From Strongylocentrotus droebachiensis (lineage: Eukaryota > Echinodermata > Echinoidea > Camarodonta > Strongylocentrotidae), in assembly GCA_035222895.1 (NCBI GenBank), contig JAVYIG010000876.1, forward strand, positions 124,001 to 188,000: 64,000 nt of DNA, written 5' to 3'. The notes beneath the pieces are model-generated. The model was not told where the DNA came from. It was given only the letters and a program-made list of their open reading frames with translations, and did no database searches. A program made the translations under genes and the position numbers. Of the stretch, positions 22,801 to 32,953 are shown piece after piece (the first letter of the stretch is position 1; each line of letters starts with the position of its first letter).

Positions 22801-25800
22801 GAGAACCCTACGGCGAATCTACGAAAAGGTCGCATGATCTTCTATTTTTGTTTAGCGAAAGGTTGTGTAACACGACCAACCTACCAGACACGTTGCCCCA
22901 ATGTTTCAAAGTAAGCCAATTCAATTTGACGGAATGTATACAAGACCGAAGATTTGTATTATAAGCCTTCCATCTCGCGATGCACTGGCAGATGTACGGG
23001 CATGCACAGCTGGCTGCTGGCCCTATACGCTCTCCGTAAAATCCAGGCGACATCCTTTTAGTTCACAAAGGGAAATATCAGTTTAGTGTGAAGAGACTAT
23101 TAAATACCTTGAAAATGTTTTACCTCCTCTCATAATTAAATGTTTCTACATTTTAAATAATCTCAATTTCCAATAAGAAACATATGTTACATATTCAATG
23201 ACTTTTTTATTAAGTAAAATTATAGGAATATTTGTAGAACCTAAAAGAGAACAAAATTGCCCCTTTAGGAACATCTCTACAGGGGGATGTGGGTATGATA
23301 CCCCACTTCAATTTTTTGTCAGCAAATAGACATTTTCATGGGCTATTTTGTTCTTGTTCAGAAAAGAAACGTAAACTTCTTTTTGTAAATTTTCAGCAAA
23401 TCGGTCTGACACCCCACCCCAACCCACTCCCAATTCATGATGGTTTGAAGATTCCCCTGGGCCCCTTTTCAGAGAAAGCATTAGATTAGGACTGTGCTTT
23501 GTATGAGGAGATATAAAGGAAATATATTTAAACAAACCTTTCAATTTTTTCCTCATTTTTTCAGCCATGATTGGATATAACATCATTATAGGAGACACAA
23601 TCACTAAGGTCTTTGCAAGCATGATAGCAGGTAAGAGGAGATTTGTAATATTTTTCAATCAATTTTGTTAATGTCCCTGAGTAGAATAATACAGTGTTGT
23701 CTGTTATTATACAATAGTCTACAAGTCTACTGAAGAAACAACTCATTTTATTTTACTGTTAAAAAAAATATATCGTCGTTAAAAACGGTCTAAAGACTGA
23801 TACATACAATAGTACATTGTTGCATTTTTAAAAAGTGTATAAAATCATACAGTACATTTAACAAATTTAACAGGGAGCAGAAATTAAGGTTCAAATTATG
23901 TGGAAGCATTAATAATATTGTACTAAAAATAAATAGTAAACAAGACAAAATATTTGAATTATGCTATGGTCACATTACTCAAAAGTAGCCTGCTCGGCGG
24001 CCGAGCGGCGAGTTTTTAACCAATTCTGCCCGGCGACTGCCCGCCACCGAGCGGCGGCCGCCCAGGCACCGCTCATTTTAAGGGCATCGCTCGGTCGCCG
24101 CTGAAATTTTAGCGTGGAGTTAAAGTTTGGGCGGCGCCTGCTCACTTTTCACTCGCCGCCCAAAATACGCTCGGTGCCTGGGCGGTCGCCGCCCGGGCAC
24201 CGACCTAATTGCTGGTCGATGCCTAAATTCCAGCAGCGACCGAGGCTACTGATCGGTTGGTCGCTGCTCATATTTGTGACCATAGCTTTAAGGACAGACG
24301 AATAACAAAACATGTAAATACATTGAAAGATTTTACCAGTAAACAAAATTGTTTCATGTTAATTACAGCTCTATGCTGGATTCTGGTTGTGTTAGTTTCT
24401 TGTTGATATCAGTTCATTGTAGGGCTTTAAATTCCTTGGAGGTTATTTTCTTGTTGATTACATACCTTTGTAGGGCTTGGACATTTCTTGTATGTAGATT
24501 TCTTGTTGATATCAATTTTGCATGGCTTCTAAAATAACTTGTTTGTATATTACCTGCCTTTCATAAAAGATATTGATTATATTTATTGTGGATTACATCC
24601 TGTTGAAAGATAAAGCATATATAGCTTGGCACTCTGCCAACTTTTCTCGACCTTTGAAAATCACCTTCAAGATGTAGTCATGAGCAACAGAGTATAAAAT
24701 TGGTTCTGCCTGAAAATGAAGACAATTAATGGATACTGGTATTCTCTTCTAATAAAGAGGATCTCTTATTTATACACTTCATTGACGATTGAAGACGTTG
24801 ACATTATTCATTTCAATATTCAGGTTCATTTTAAGGCATATACTCAGTTGTACATTAGCAGTGTTTGATTTAAAGGTAGGCGTTACTACTGCAGCTAGAA
24901 GGGATTAGACCACAAAGCGAGCCATCGAGGTCACTGTGACAGGTGGCTATCTCATTAACTCAGCTCTCATTTAACATAAGAAAAAGAGGATCATGGGGGA
25001 CCAACAGGCACCGATTTGGGAAGTTTTCTATATAGAGGGAGCAACTAGCTACAAGTAGGACAGTGTGCCTTTAAATATCTTAAAAATCTTCTTTGATTTT
25101 AAAGACTTATTATAGAAGGAAAGGAAAACATTTGATTTTGAAGTTATGGGAAAGATTGGTATATGCAAATAATCATATTTTGTTATTGTTTCATTATTGG
25201 GGCAAATGGCTGTAACAATAAAAATGAGTATATTTTCACAGTTTTAAAAATTGATACAACAATAACAACATAATAGCACTTCCTCTTATTTTCACTGACG
25301 AATTACTGTTATGGAGCTTTGTAACTGGCACAGTGTATCTCTTGTGCGTAAATTGTTGTTTTTGAGTTGGGGTATGAAAATGACCTTTGCGGATTTCAGC
25401 TAGCAATCTACCTTCCAGATATCGAGGCAGGTGTCTTTACAATCGCTGTATTGTTCAGCTAATGAAAATGTTCTTTCCATCAACGACATGTAATTACAAT
25501 ATGCCCAAGGAATGACTGCACCTACTGCATTGTACTAGCCTGAAAGGAACACAGAAAAAGGTGTATGTTACTGTACAGTATATTACTACATGCACCTGTA
25601 TTATTACGTGAATGTATTAAGAAATTTTGTTTTGAATATTGGGAGAATATGTTTGGAAATATTCTAGAAATCACTTATTCTTCTCAGGAGAGGATTTGTA
25701 TCTTGTCATTCTATTTCTTAGGAATGATTTTTTTAATCACTCTAAATAATGTGTAAACAGTTTTATATTTGTTTAATTATGTTTTTCTTCCTCTCTATTA

Positions 25801-28199
25801 TATCTCATTCATGTTTTCTTTTTCTTTCTATCTTATTTTCTCACTCTCTCTTCCTCTCTTCTACCCCTTTTTGTGCATCTCTTTTGCCCCCCCCCCCCCC
25901 TCTCTCTCTCTCCCTCTCTCTTTCTCCCCTCTCTCTTTCTCCCCCCTCTCTCTCTCTCTTTCCCTCCCTCTCTCTTTCCCTCTCTCTTTCTCTCCCTCTC
26001 CCTCCCCCTCTCTCTCTCCCACCCTCTCTCTTTCCCTCTCTTCCTTTCTCTTCTCCCCCTGTATCTCTTCCTTTTCTCTCCCCCCCCCCCCTCTCTCATT
26101 CTCTCATTCTCTCTGTCTCATTCTCATATCTGCATATTTACCTTCTCACTCCCTTTCTCTTTGTTTTCATTCAAACAGAAACAAACGTTCTTGCCAACCG
26201 CTATTTTGTGATCAGCATCGTCACTGTGTTATTCAACCTACCTGTTTCCATGTACAAAAATGTAACAAAATTAGTGAAGGTAAGAAATATATTTTTTTAT
26301 TTATTATTACAGTTCTGTACAACTGTGTGTCCAATTTTTCTAGGACCAAGAAAAAGTTGCAGTTCTTGTAAAATTGGAAACAGACACATGAAATGTTGAG
26401 TTATATTTTGACATCACTCATTGATAAAGATCAACAATGAAATTTTGCGTGATATAGCATTTGCCGTTCTTGTAGTATGTTTGCAAACTAAGTAGCCCTT
26501 TTGGTTTTAAAAAAGAGGATATTTCACTCAAATAGTGATATCTATATTAAACAGATGGTCTATTTCACTCCCAATAAATCAAATACAACAGGTACAAAAT
26601 ACAGTATCAGTCTATTAGAAATTAGAAATAACACATGCATGTTTGAATCTTGTTTAAGTTCAGGTTCAGATCAAAATGTTAATTCTGCAATTATAAGGTA
26701 CAGTATTTTCAAGAATATAATTAATTATCCCGTTGCAGTATATTCATTTTTTTCACTTTGTCTAGCTTCCCATGTTGGAAAAATGATTTATTTAATATTT
26801 ATTAAAATGTGTGATATTTGTTTTCTAGCTCACATCGAACATAACATTTCTGTCATTCTGTAAGAATTTCTCTGTCTCTCTCTCTCTCTCTCTCTCTCCC
26901 TCTCTTTCTCTCTCTCTCCCTCTCTTTCTCTCTCTCTCTTTTTCTCTCTGTCTGTCTCTCTGTCTGTTTCGCTGTCTATCTCTCTTTCTCTATATCTATG
27001 CCTGTGTATTATATGTACCTGCCAATCATCCCTCTATCTCTTCCTCAATTGATATCTATTGTATCTATTCTATTTTGCAGGCTGCTGTATTATCACTGGT
27101 ATTACTCATGTTTATAATGGTCATTGTCATTGTTAGATTATCAACAATGCATGTGTGAGTATAAAATTTCATTTCATTGCCTTAACACCAATAACCAAAG
27201 ACAGTTCAAGTGGGGAGGGGGGGGGGGGGGGGCAAAAAGACCATACCCCTCCCCTTTAAAAAAAAAAGTGCAACTTCAGAAGGAAACTATTATTTTGTTG
27301 TATTCTTAAGTGCTTATATTGCCAAAAAGAATTAGTGTACATAAACTTGATATAAAGGTTGTATCACTTGAATCTTTCCTATTGCTTACTTTTGGTGCAG
27401 TGTTTGTATAGTTGCTTATGCCCTTTCCCCCGGATGAAGAAATATTCAAATTGTAAGGTGGCCTTTTTCTAGAGGTATATCTGTGTTAAAAGTACTATTT
27501 AACATTTGGCAGGGTCAAGAAAGTATATTATGTCAAAAAAGACATCCCTGAAAATATGAATGAAAACTATTTAAATTCAGTAGATTAAAAAAAATCAATA
27601 GTGATTCTAATGATTTCCACTAAAGATAAAAAAAGATTTGATATGTTTCATGATACGATGCAAATTATATCTATTAAAACTAAAGGATTTATTTCAGAGA
27701 AATCCACTGCAATTGTTACTATTATGTAATCTTGATTCTGGTGACCTTTTATTACTGAATATTCAACATTTATTTGTGAATATCAAAGTAGTACCTTGAG
27801 GTATATATGCTAATAACATTCTGAATATGTTCAGTCAGACTTTCAAGTTACCAACTTCAGGCCACTTTCAATACCTTGCCTGTAGAAATCATGTTCAGAT
27901 TATGTAACAAATCAATGTACATGTAATGTTCACAAATTTCAATAAGTGATGCACAAAATTATTGGAATTACCTTATAAAGGTTGATTTTAATTTTGTTTT
28001 GAAAGTCTTTGGATTGGTATTTCTGTTATTTTGTTCTTCCATTTTGTCATACACAGACCACACACAGAAAATGCTTGGGTCTTTGGCAAATCTACTTTCT
28101 TTGAAAGCATAGGCATCATTATGTTTGGTAAGTGGATATTGATGATGATCATGATCATAATGATGACGACAATGGAGGTGATAATGATGATGGGGATGT

Positions 28200-28230
<31 letters not shown>

Positions 28231-30808
28231 AAAAATGGTGATGATGAAGAAGATAATGATGATGAAAAGGGTTTGAAAATGGTGATGATGTTGATGGATT
28301 ATATTGATTATGATTGATTGATTGATTTATTCATTTCATATATCAATTGTTTGCACAATAAAGAATATAGTTGACAAAGTAAGATCAAAATTATGAAATG
28401 AAACAGGAACCTACTGGAAAGCATAGCTTGTTTTTGTTTTTGATAGTGGGGATGGTGGTTATGATGATTATGATAATGATGAGTATAATGATAATTAACA
28501 TCTTTCCAAAGGACAGTAGTGCCATGGCAGGGATTTGAACCCATGTATGGTTCCCATTTCTACAACCCAACTGCTAGACCTCAACCAATCACTAATCAAT
28601 GGGAAAGTTAATTTGTTGAAATTCTTTTCCACAAGATATATTTGCTACTTAAAGATAGTATACTAGTTGGAATTATTATTAGGTGCTACACCACCTGTGT
28701 AGGGACAGGGACCCTATATTGTCAATTCTTCATTTTGTCCCCTTGTCGTGGTACGCAATATTCCATACCTCACATTCCATGTGAAAAATATCTATTTGCA
28801 TTACCTGCTCAAGCAGTCCAGTTTGTTTTGATCTCAAAATGGATAAAGTGTATTTGAACGTAAAGTTGTTCATATTTGCATTTGAACCAAGGAATTACAT
28901 AGATCATCAAGCAAATATATTTGACTCATTTTTGTGTGTGAATATATTTACATTGCAAAGTGCTTACAGTGGAAGGCTGTAATGTTTTAGATATAATCTT
29001 TTAAAGACTATGTATCAGTATATTTCACTGTTGTCCTTTTATTAATTTGTGTCACTCATTTAAATTGTTCTAAGCTTTTACTCTCTTGCTCTTTTTAATA
29101 TGATGTAATGAACTTTCTGCTACATTTCAATTTAGAAAATCATAAAGACAAGATGATAAACATGAACATTGTATCATTAATATTTTACTTGTATTATAGG
29201 CAGTAAGATCCGTTTGCAGGCTTGTGCAAACTGCATGAAAGGTGGTGATTTTCACAATATATCCTTGAGATATCATGTGTGACATTTTACAGTCATAGGT
29301 TCTGAAACGTCTGTGTAAGAAATGATTAATTAACAGTCAACCTTATGCTGAATTACTTACTAGTATTGTTCATGTCTAGAAAATAAATATCTGGCATTAA
29401 ACATTACAAATTTATTTGTTAGATTCTTTCTATTTGGTGGGAGGGTTGGTAGAGTTGTAATTTATATCGGTTCAAATTATCTGTAATATCAACTCTAATA
29501 GACGGTCGCAGGATGTCCAGACAGATTTAAAGAAAAATATGCATCAAGTAATAATACTTATTTGTGAATGTTTGCCATTTGTACAAATGTCAACATATCT
29601 GTGAAATATCTGTTACACCTAGACAACACAATTTATAAGAATATATTCAGGTTGCCCAGCTAGGACTCAGTCGTTCATCTTTCTTTCTTGTTCTTCTTTC
29701 TCTCATGCATCCTGTAGCATTTATCTGTCAGCACAATTCCTTCCTGGTGTACGACTCCATGGAGCAAGCCAACAGCAGCAGATGGGCCAAGGTCACACAC
29801 ATATCAGTCTTCGGTGCTTTCATCATGTGCGCCATCATAGGGATATGTGGTTACGTAACGTTCACCGGTCATACGCAGGGTGAGTATATACACTTAAAAT
29901 GTACAGGGACCCGTTTCACAAAGCTGTTTTTCAATGAAAAATGACATAAATCAGTGACAAATCTGTTGACAGTTGACTGTTCAGTAGCTTATAACAAAAA
30001 CTTTCATTTGTCACCGATGACAAGTTTTGTGAAATGGTGCCCAGGTGTGCGTTACAAATCTTTATATGATATGCATTTAACAAGATGAAATAAGTATTGA
30101 AGAAAAAAACATTACTATGAAAACCAAAATATGTGTCATAAAGCTATATTTACCATTTTAAAATCGATAATGATCGTTACTCAGCAAGGATTTTGATAAC
30201 CTTGTTCGATCAAACCTTCAATTCAATTCAATTCATCTTTATTCAACGATATAAAAAGAAAATAGTACAATACAATAAAACATATTGACATAATCATATA
30301 CATGTATAAAGTTAACATATCGTTAGGGGCAACCAAAAAAGATCAAGATCTTGTGGACTGGTGCCCCTTTTAAAAATTAACAAATTATACAAATTACCTT
30401 CCCTTACACAATGATACAGACTATATAAATATTTAAGATCAGTGCACCTTAGCTACCTTAAATCAATCGACTACGACACTTCTGCAAAAGTTAAGATTTT
30501 ATTTGTAATTCATTTTGTTGTATTTTCATGTTGGCAGGTGACTTACTGGAGAACTACTGCTACAATGATGTCCTGGTCAACATTGCAAGGGTGTTATTTG
30601 CAATTACTATCATGTGCACGTTCCCTCTGGAATGTTTTGTGTGCAGAGAGGTAAGTCAAAAACTCTGGTGAGACAATTTCCTCCTTCTTTAGAATTAGAT
30701 TTTGGGGTTATAGGATTTGCTGTTATTGAGGTATAATGAAGGTGGTGGAGATGATAGTGGTGGTGATGATGATGGTGGTGGTATGGTGTGAAAATGATAT
30801 TGATGATG

Positions 30809-30849
<41 letters not shown>

Positions 30850-30880
30850 AGTGATGATGATGAGGATGATGATGATGATG

Positions 30881-30915
<35 letters not shown>

Positions 30916-32872
30916 AAAAATGATGACCATGGTAATGGTTGTGATGATGATGAGGAGGATTGCGACATGGTGGAGAATATATGAAAGTCTTGATATATCT
31001 GCGGCTGATGGTGATGAGGGCGAGGATAATATGATGATTATGATCTGATGATGTTTATTGATGATGATGATGACTACATGGTGTATTCCTACAGTTTATA
31101 TTCATCCTTTAAAGGGATTGGGTAACTTATTTGCCTCAGATTCTTACAAAAATCCTGGATTTAGCTAATGCTGCAATCATAATTATAAACCTTTAGGTCA
31201 TACATGTGTCCCATTACTTTAACAAGCCAATCACCTGTCTGATTATCAAGATATCTATGATTGGAATAAGATATTTCAGAATATGTTTCAATAACAAAAC
31301 AGTCTCATTGGGGGAAATGAGTATGGTAAAACCAGTCTCTCAAACAAAGATTTTAATTTTTTTGAGGCACTTCATGATCATTTTGAAGCCCAAATTTTTT
31401 AGGGCTTCAATATTACACCATATCACAGACACTGATAACACGTAGGGTTATGCATCTCAGATTTAACATTGTTAAACGATGCCTTTAACACAAGATTCCC
31501 ATTGAACCCACAGGTAATAGAGAACGTGATGGTCCGTCAAGGATGGGTAGATTCACCGCAACCACTCCAGAGGCATCTCATTCTCACCCTCATTATCGTC
31601 GGTCTTGTTCTAGGCGTCTCCATGAGCACATCCTGCCTTGGATTGGTCCTCGCTGTCAACGTAAGAAACCATTAATTTTTACCCCTTTTCTTTAAAAGTA
31701 AGAGGGATGTATTATATTTAGGTATATTGCATGGTTGTTTGCCTTTTCAAAGATACACTACTATGCCAACAAATCATATCGTGATGCAGTGATTACATTT
31801 TGATGGTTTTTATTAAGTAACAAGCAATATAAGAGTATATATCTTGGCATAGTAGTGTATCTTTGAATAAGCAAACAACCAAGCAATATACCTGAATATA
31901 TTACAAAGCCCATGGCCCACAATGACCTATGTTCTCGAAAGCCGTCTGAATTATGACTGAAATGGTAAGTCCAACCCTTATTTTTTTTAGTGTAGTTGGT
32001 TTTAATAAAAGCAAAAAAATGAGAGAGACAGATTTGTGAAAGTTTGAAACATCAAAAGTTATGATATTCTCAAGTTGTAAAAATTGGCAACTCTGTGATA
32101 GTATCTTTCTGTGTGTAGGTCCTTTTTGCTCTGTACTGAAAGTATCCATTTTAATTGAGGAAGGATTTTTTATTTTCATTCCGGGGTTGTTTGAAAGCAA
32201 TACAGGATTTATATGCAAAAATTATATGTATCATGAGGTGTGTGAGTCCAAATTGTCTTAATTATTATTATTATCATTATCATTAATATCATTGTTATTA
32301 TTAGTATTATTGTTATTGTTATTAATATGATTATCATTAGTATTATCAGTATTATTATCATTATTATTATTGTTAGTATAATTGTTATTATTATTAATAT
32401 ATGATTATCATTATTATCATTATTATCATCATCATTATTATCATTATTATCATCATTATTATTATCATTATTATTATTATTGATATTATTATTATTATCA
32501 TTATTATTATTAATGCTCTACAATGATAGATATATCTGCTACACTTTATCCTATTCCATTTCCCCGTGTCTTGCACAGGGGGTGATCTGTGCCGTACCTC
32601 TCATCTGCATTCCATCATTGTGCTACCTACGAGTGGCAGAAGGCTCCATCTACGGCCGAGACAAACTCCCCTCCCTCCTCATCTCCCTCCTTGGCGTCAT
32701 CATCATCATCTCCGGCATCGTCACCATGATCATCGACCACAACCTCACGACCTGCACCCAGAGTGAGGGCTTCGCTTACTGCTACGCCTCCGACGTCGTC
32801 AACGCGTCGGTCACGCCTCTTCCAGCAAGCCTCCAACATCTCTCCCCCGCGCTCCTAACTGGGAAGTCGTAG
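14838..32872 (+). CDS. SLC38A11: SLC38A11-like sodium-coupled amino acid transporter (5' end missing)
   Basis: Eleven exons joined at GT-AG borders give one frame of 471 codons plus TAG: 14838-15015, 21806-21880, 22442-22576, 23565-23630, 26179-26279, 27081-27154, 28057-28127, 29718-29879, 30538-30650, 31514-31660 and 32579-32872. Splice phases agree at every junction. The product is an Aa_trans (SLC38) membrane transporter. It has TM1 with NSILGSGIIGIPY, the family segment FIAMIGYNIIIGDT, then FAFICQHNSFLVYDS, YVTFTG, ENYC and TFPLECFVCRE, with about 11 membrane helices in all. These stretches match SLC38A11 better than SLC38A1-A10 as I recall them. Members move neutral amino acids across the plasma or lysosomal membrane; the substrate of the A11 branch is poorly known. 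The visible part opens in phase 0 at 14838, so at least one upstream exon with the ATG is missing. Confidence 0.93.
15130..15860 (+). repeat. Tandem degenerate copies of exon a and its intron edge
   Basis: Beyond the copy at 15168-15222, further copies are centred near 15340-15410 (very eroded), 15515-15630 and 15725-15840. Each repeats exon words (CCTTAACTCCATCAACAG, CAGGAATCATTG) and then intron words (ACTTCTGAAATGTCTCATT, GCTGGTGTACATCTC). The copy near 15550 has lost one base and is out of frame. The copy near 15780 has a TGA where exon a has GGA. The duplicated unit therefore spans the exon end plus intron sequence. Confidence 0.8.
15168..15222 (+). other. Possible alternative exon, copy of exon a
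   Basis: Preceded by CTTCTGAAAATAG and followed by GTAGGT. These 55 bases are open and would enter in phase 0 and leave in phase 1, exactly as exon a does. The encoded piece ends SLNTTNRIIG, compared with SLNTTNSILGSGIIG in exon a. It therefore lacks most of the TM1 GSG motif, and a protein using it would probably not transport. It may be a pseudo-exon or a real mutually exclusive exon. Confidence 0.45.
16860..16880. repeat. Poly-C tract
   Basis: Short C run flanked by C-rich sequence to about 16912; no other signal. Confidence 0.7.
16976..17100. repeat. 72-bp satellite, short outlying block
   Basis: Nearly two units of the array found at 17574-18333, both of the TTTCTTTGGTCAAT variant, separated from the main block by about 470 bp of unrelated sequence. 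Confidence 0.85.
17101..17573. other. Unrelated segment interrupting the 72-bp satellite
   Basis: Contains four spaced copies of a GTGTGGAC word (near 17206, 17328, 17482 and 17560) and inverse words such as CGTATAACGAAAC and GTTTCGTTATA. This looks like an inserted non-autonomous element, but no terminal repeats or target duplication could be fixed. Confidence 0.5.
17574..18333. repeat. 72-bp satellite with four-unit higher-order order
   Basis: About 10.5 tandem units of 72 bp (one is 73), each containing GTCGTTAGGTTTAAGG, CATTGGTCAATAAATGGG and TTACGATTGTCCGCCATT. Because 72 is a multiple of three, one frame stays open and gives a 24-residue repeat over 196 codons. That frame has no start context or protein family and is an artefact of the array. 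Unit variants follow one another in a repeating order of four. Confidence 0.92.
18846..19060. repeat. TC/TA microsatellite
   Basis: TCTC tract with a short (AT)n block near 18932-18948. Confidence 0.9.
19440..19515. repeat. TC microsatellite
   Basis: CTCTCT tract. Long Leu/Ser frames running from 19156 to 19925 in all three forward frames are caused by this and the next tract. Confidence 0.85.
19690..19825. repeat. TC microsatellite
   Basis: CTCTCC/CTCT tract. The complementary strand reads as an Arg/Glu repeat. Confidence 0.85.
20690..20905. repeat. Dispersed 215-bp repeat, copy 1
   Basis: Same orientation as 50002-50215, and close to it through GTAGTCCCATATACATC, TTTACCAAGACT, GATGATTCCAGAACC and CAATGCAATCGCATGACC. 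Class unknown; no coding frame. Confidence 0.85.
21079..21195 (+). mobile_element. LINE/SINE 3' tail (GCGCTATATAAAT family)
   Basis: Ends GTAAAGCGCC...GGCGCTATATAAATAACA followed by a short ATT-rich tail. The LINE at 34438-35288 ends in the same way (GTAAAGCGCTGTG...GCGCTATATAAATG, then ATT repeats). Either a 5'-truncated LINE or a SINE that borrows its tail. Confidence 0.7.
21240..21480. repeat. TTTA/TTCA-rich simple sequence
   Basis: Irregular TTTATTTA and TTATTCATT words over about 240 bp. Confidence 0.7.
21806..21880 (+). CDS. SLC38A11: Transporter exon b: end of TM1 and TM2
   Basis: Acceptor TTGCTGCAG, donor GTAAAA. Phase 1 in and 1 out. Encodes IPYAFMKAGLPLG and a hydrophobic helix LILLVVICGVT. 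Confidence 0.93.
21881..22441 (+). other. Transporter intron b
   Basis: 561 bp; a short C run lies near 21909-21918, with nothing else recognised. Confidence 0.8.
22442..22576 (+). CDS. SLC38A11: Transporter exon c: TM2-TM3 region
   Basis: Acceptor CCTTTCCAG, donor GTAAGG. Encodes DYSLRLMITIGELTGTRTY (the D codon is split with exon b) and then the start of the helix ending VQFIYPFI. Confidence 0.93.
22577..23564 (+). other. Transporter intron c
   Basis: About 1 kb; contains copy 2 of the GTAACACGACC dispersed repeat (22743-22920). The remainder shows nothing recognised. Confidence 0.75.
22743..22920. repeat. Dispersed repeat (GTAACACGACC family), copy 2
   Basis: Diverged direct copy of 14068-14260, sharing TGTCTGGTCCAATTTAC and TGTGTAACACGACCAACC in the same order. 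Confidence 0.65.
23565..23630 (+). CDS. SLC38A11: Transporter exon d: TM3 core
   Basis: Acceptor TTTTTTCAG, donor GTAAGA. Encodes AMIGYNIIIGDTITKVF, one of the best conserved SLC38 segments. Confidence 0.94.
23964..24285. mobile_element. GC-rich palindromic MITE, copy 2
   Basis: 322 bp, inverse orientation to 11174-11498, bounded by the same CTATGGTCACA / TGTGACCATAG ends and aligned with copy 1 along its length. It inserted in a transporter intron. Confidence 0.85.
24395..24560. repeat. Degenerate tandem repeat, about three units
   Basis: Three copies of TTTCTTGTTGAT followed by diverged TTTGTAGGGCTT words, spaced roughly 60 bp. Confidence 0.55.
25849..26145. repeat. TC/CCCC tract before a splice acceptor
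   Basis: Nearly 300 bp of TCTCCC sequence with C runs, ending about 35 bases upstream of exon e. It acts as an extremely long polypyrimidine stretch next to the acceptor. Open frames across it are Ser/Leu/Pro artefacts. Confidence 0.9.
26179..26279 (+). CDS. SLC38A11: Transporter exon e: TM4
   Basis: Acceptor TCAAACAG, donor GTAAGA; leaves in phase 0. Encodes a short extramembrane link and the helix YFVISIVTVLFNLPVSMY. Confidence 0.93.
26280..27080 (+). other. Transporter intron e
   Basis: About 0.8 kb. It contains a TC tract at 26868-26995 and nothing else recognised. Confidence 0.75.
27081..27154 (+). CDS. SLC38A11: Transporter exon f: TM5
   Basis: Acceptor ATTTTGCAG, donor GTGAGT; leaves in phase 2. 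Encodes the helix AAVLSLVLLMFIMVIVIVR. Confidence 0.92.
27155..28056 (+). other. Transporter intron f
   Basis: About 0.9 kb. G run at about 27213-27232 and a short A run after it; no other signal. Confidence 0.75.
28057..28127 (+). CDS. SLC38A11: Transporter exon g: loop before TM6
   Basis: Acceptor CATACACAG, donor GTAAGT. Encodes PHTENAWVFGKSTFFESIG, matching the PKTEDAWVF-type loop of SLC38A11. Confidence 0.93.
28132..28315. repeat. GAT/GATGATG microsatellite
   Basis: Begins directly after the exon g donor and yields Asp- or Met-rich frames in all phases, none of them genuine. Confidence 0.9.
28316..28430 (-). mobile_element. LINE 3' tail with ATCA repeats
   Basis: On the - strand the sequence runs through TTTATTGTGCAAACAATTG and ends AATGAATAAATCAATCAATC. 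A short tandem repeat at the 3' end is typical of L2/CR1/RTE retroposons. Only the tail is present. Confidence 0.6.
28501..28587 (-). mobile_element. tRNA-derived SINE fragment
   Basis: On the - strand GGTTGAGGTCTAGCAGTTG (box A-like), then GGGTTCAAATCCC (box B), then GGCACTACTGTCCTTTGG, the head of the SINE family noted at 14629-14775. Confidence 0.75.
28588..29717 (+). other. Remainder of transporter intron g
   Basis: AT-rich, with no convincing frame or repeat in about 1.1 kb. Confidence 0.6.
29718..29879 (+). CDS. SLC38A11: Transporter exon h: TM6-TM7
   Basis: Acceptor CATCCTGTAG, donor GTGAGT. Encodes AFICQHNSFLVYDSMEQ, a signature of this family, and the next helix ending ICGYVTFTGHTQ. 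Confidence 0.95.
29904..30044. mobile_element. GGGCCC-ended MITE, copy 2
   Basis: CAGGGACCCGTTTCACAAAG at the left, TTTTGTGAAATGGTGCCCAG at the right; interior like 1953-2105. It sits 24 bases inside the intron after exon h. Confidence 0.75.
30206..30440 (-). mobile_element. LINE 3' tail with GAATT repeats
   Basis: On the - strand it includes AAAGGGGCACCAGTCCACAA and GGTTGCCCCTAACG, and ends GTTGAATAAAGATGAATTG with GAATT repeated. This is a retroposon 3' end with its microsatellite tail and no coding part. Confidence 0.65.
30538..30650 (+). CDS. SLC38A11: Transporter exon i: TM8
   Basis: Acceptor TTGGCAG, donor GTAAGT, leaves in phase 0. Encodes GDLLENYCYNDVLVNIARV and the helix ending TFPLECFVCRE. 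Confidence 0.95.
30651..31513 (+). other. Transporter intron i with GAT microsatellite
   Basis: GAT/GGTGAT repeats at 30736-30965 and again near 31005-31075; the remainder shows nothing recognised. Confidence 0.8.
31514..31660 (+). CDS. SLC38A11: Transporter exon j: TM9
   Basis: Acceptor CCCACAG, donor GTAAGA; 49 codons in phase 0. Encodes VIENVM and the helix HLILTLIIVGLVLGVSMST, ending CLGLVLAVN. Confidence 0.94.
31714..31900. mobile_element. Foldback/MITE element
   Basis: Arms of nearly 60 bp are near-perfect inverses: ATATTTAGGTATATTGC...AAGATACACTACTATGCC on the left and GGCATAGTAGTGTATCTT...GCAATATACCTGAATATAT on the right. They enclose roughly 70 bp of loop. Non-coding, in the last transporter intron. 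Confidence 0.85.
32250..32518. repeat. ATT/ATC microsatellite
   Basis: About 270 bp of ATT and ATC triplets, ending 60 bp before the last transporter exon. Confidence 0.9.
32579..32872 (+). CDS. SLC38A11: Transporter exon k: TM10-TM11 and stop
   Basis: Acceptor TCTTGCACAG; TAG stop at 32870-32872. Encodes GVICAVPLICIPSLCYL, a hydrophilic link, the helix LLISLLGVIIIISGIVTMI and a short tail with the CTQSEGFAYCY cysteine pair seen in SLC38A11. This exon is markedly GC- and C-ending-codon-rich compared with the other exons. Confidence 0.94.
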   Translation, partial: GVICAVPLICIPSLCYLRVAEGSIYGRDKLPSLLISLLGVIIIISGIVTMIIDHNLTTCTQSEGFAYCYASDVVNASVTPLPASLQHLSPALLTGKS

Positions 32873-32953
32873 TCGTGTGTATATAGTCCTGCAAGATGTA
32901 ATAATGTAGCTCTGTTTGTGTTCTCGAAATATTTACATTAACTTTTATCAATG

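Larger units (their letters stand above)
23631..26178 (+). other. Transporter intron d
   Basis: 2.5 kb holding the GC-rich MITE copy 2, a minor degenerate tandem repeat (24395-24560) and a large TC tract at its 3' end. The interval 24561-25848 shows nothing recognised. Confidence 0.75.

Noticed and set aside
25749-26399. Frames of 200-216 codons covering transporter exon e
   Set aside because: They run through the TC tract in phases that do not match the spliced transporter frame; only 26179-26279 is coding.
28031-28317. Met/Asp-rich frames
   Set aside because: GAT microsatellite directly after the exon g donor.
30610-31048. Ile/Ser/Asp/Met-rich frames on both strands
   Set aside because: GAT microsatellite in intron i.
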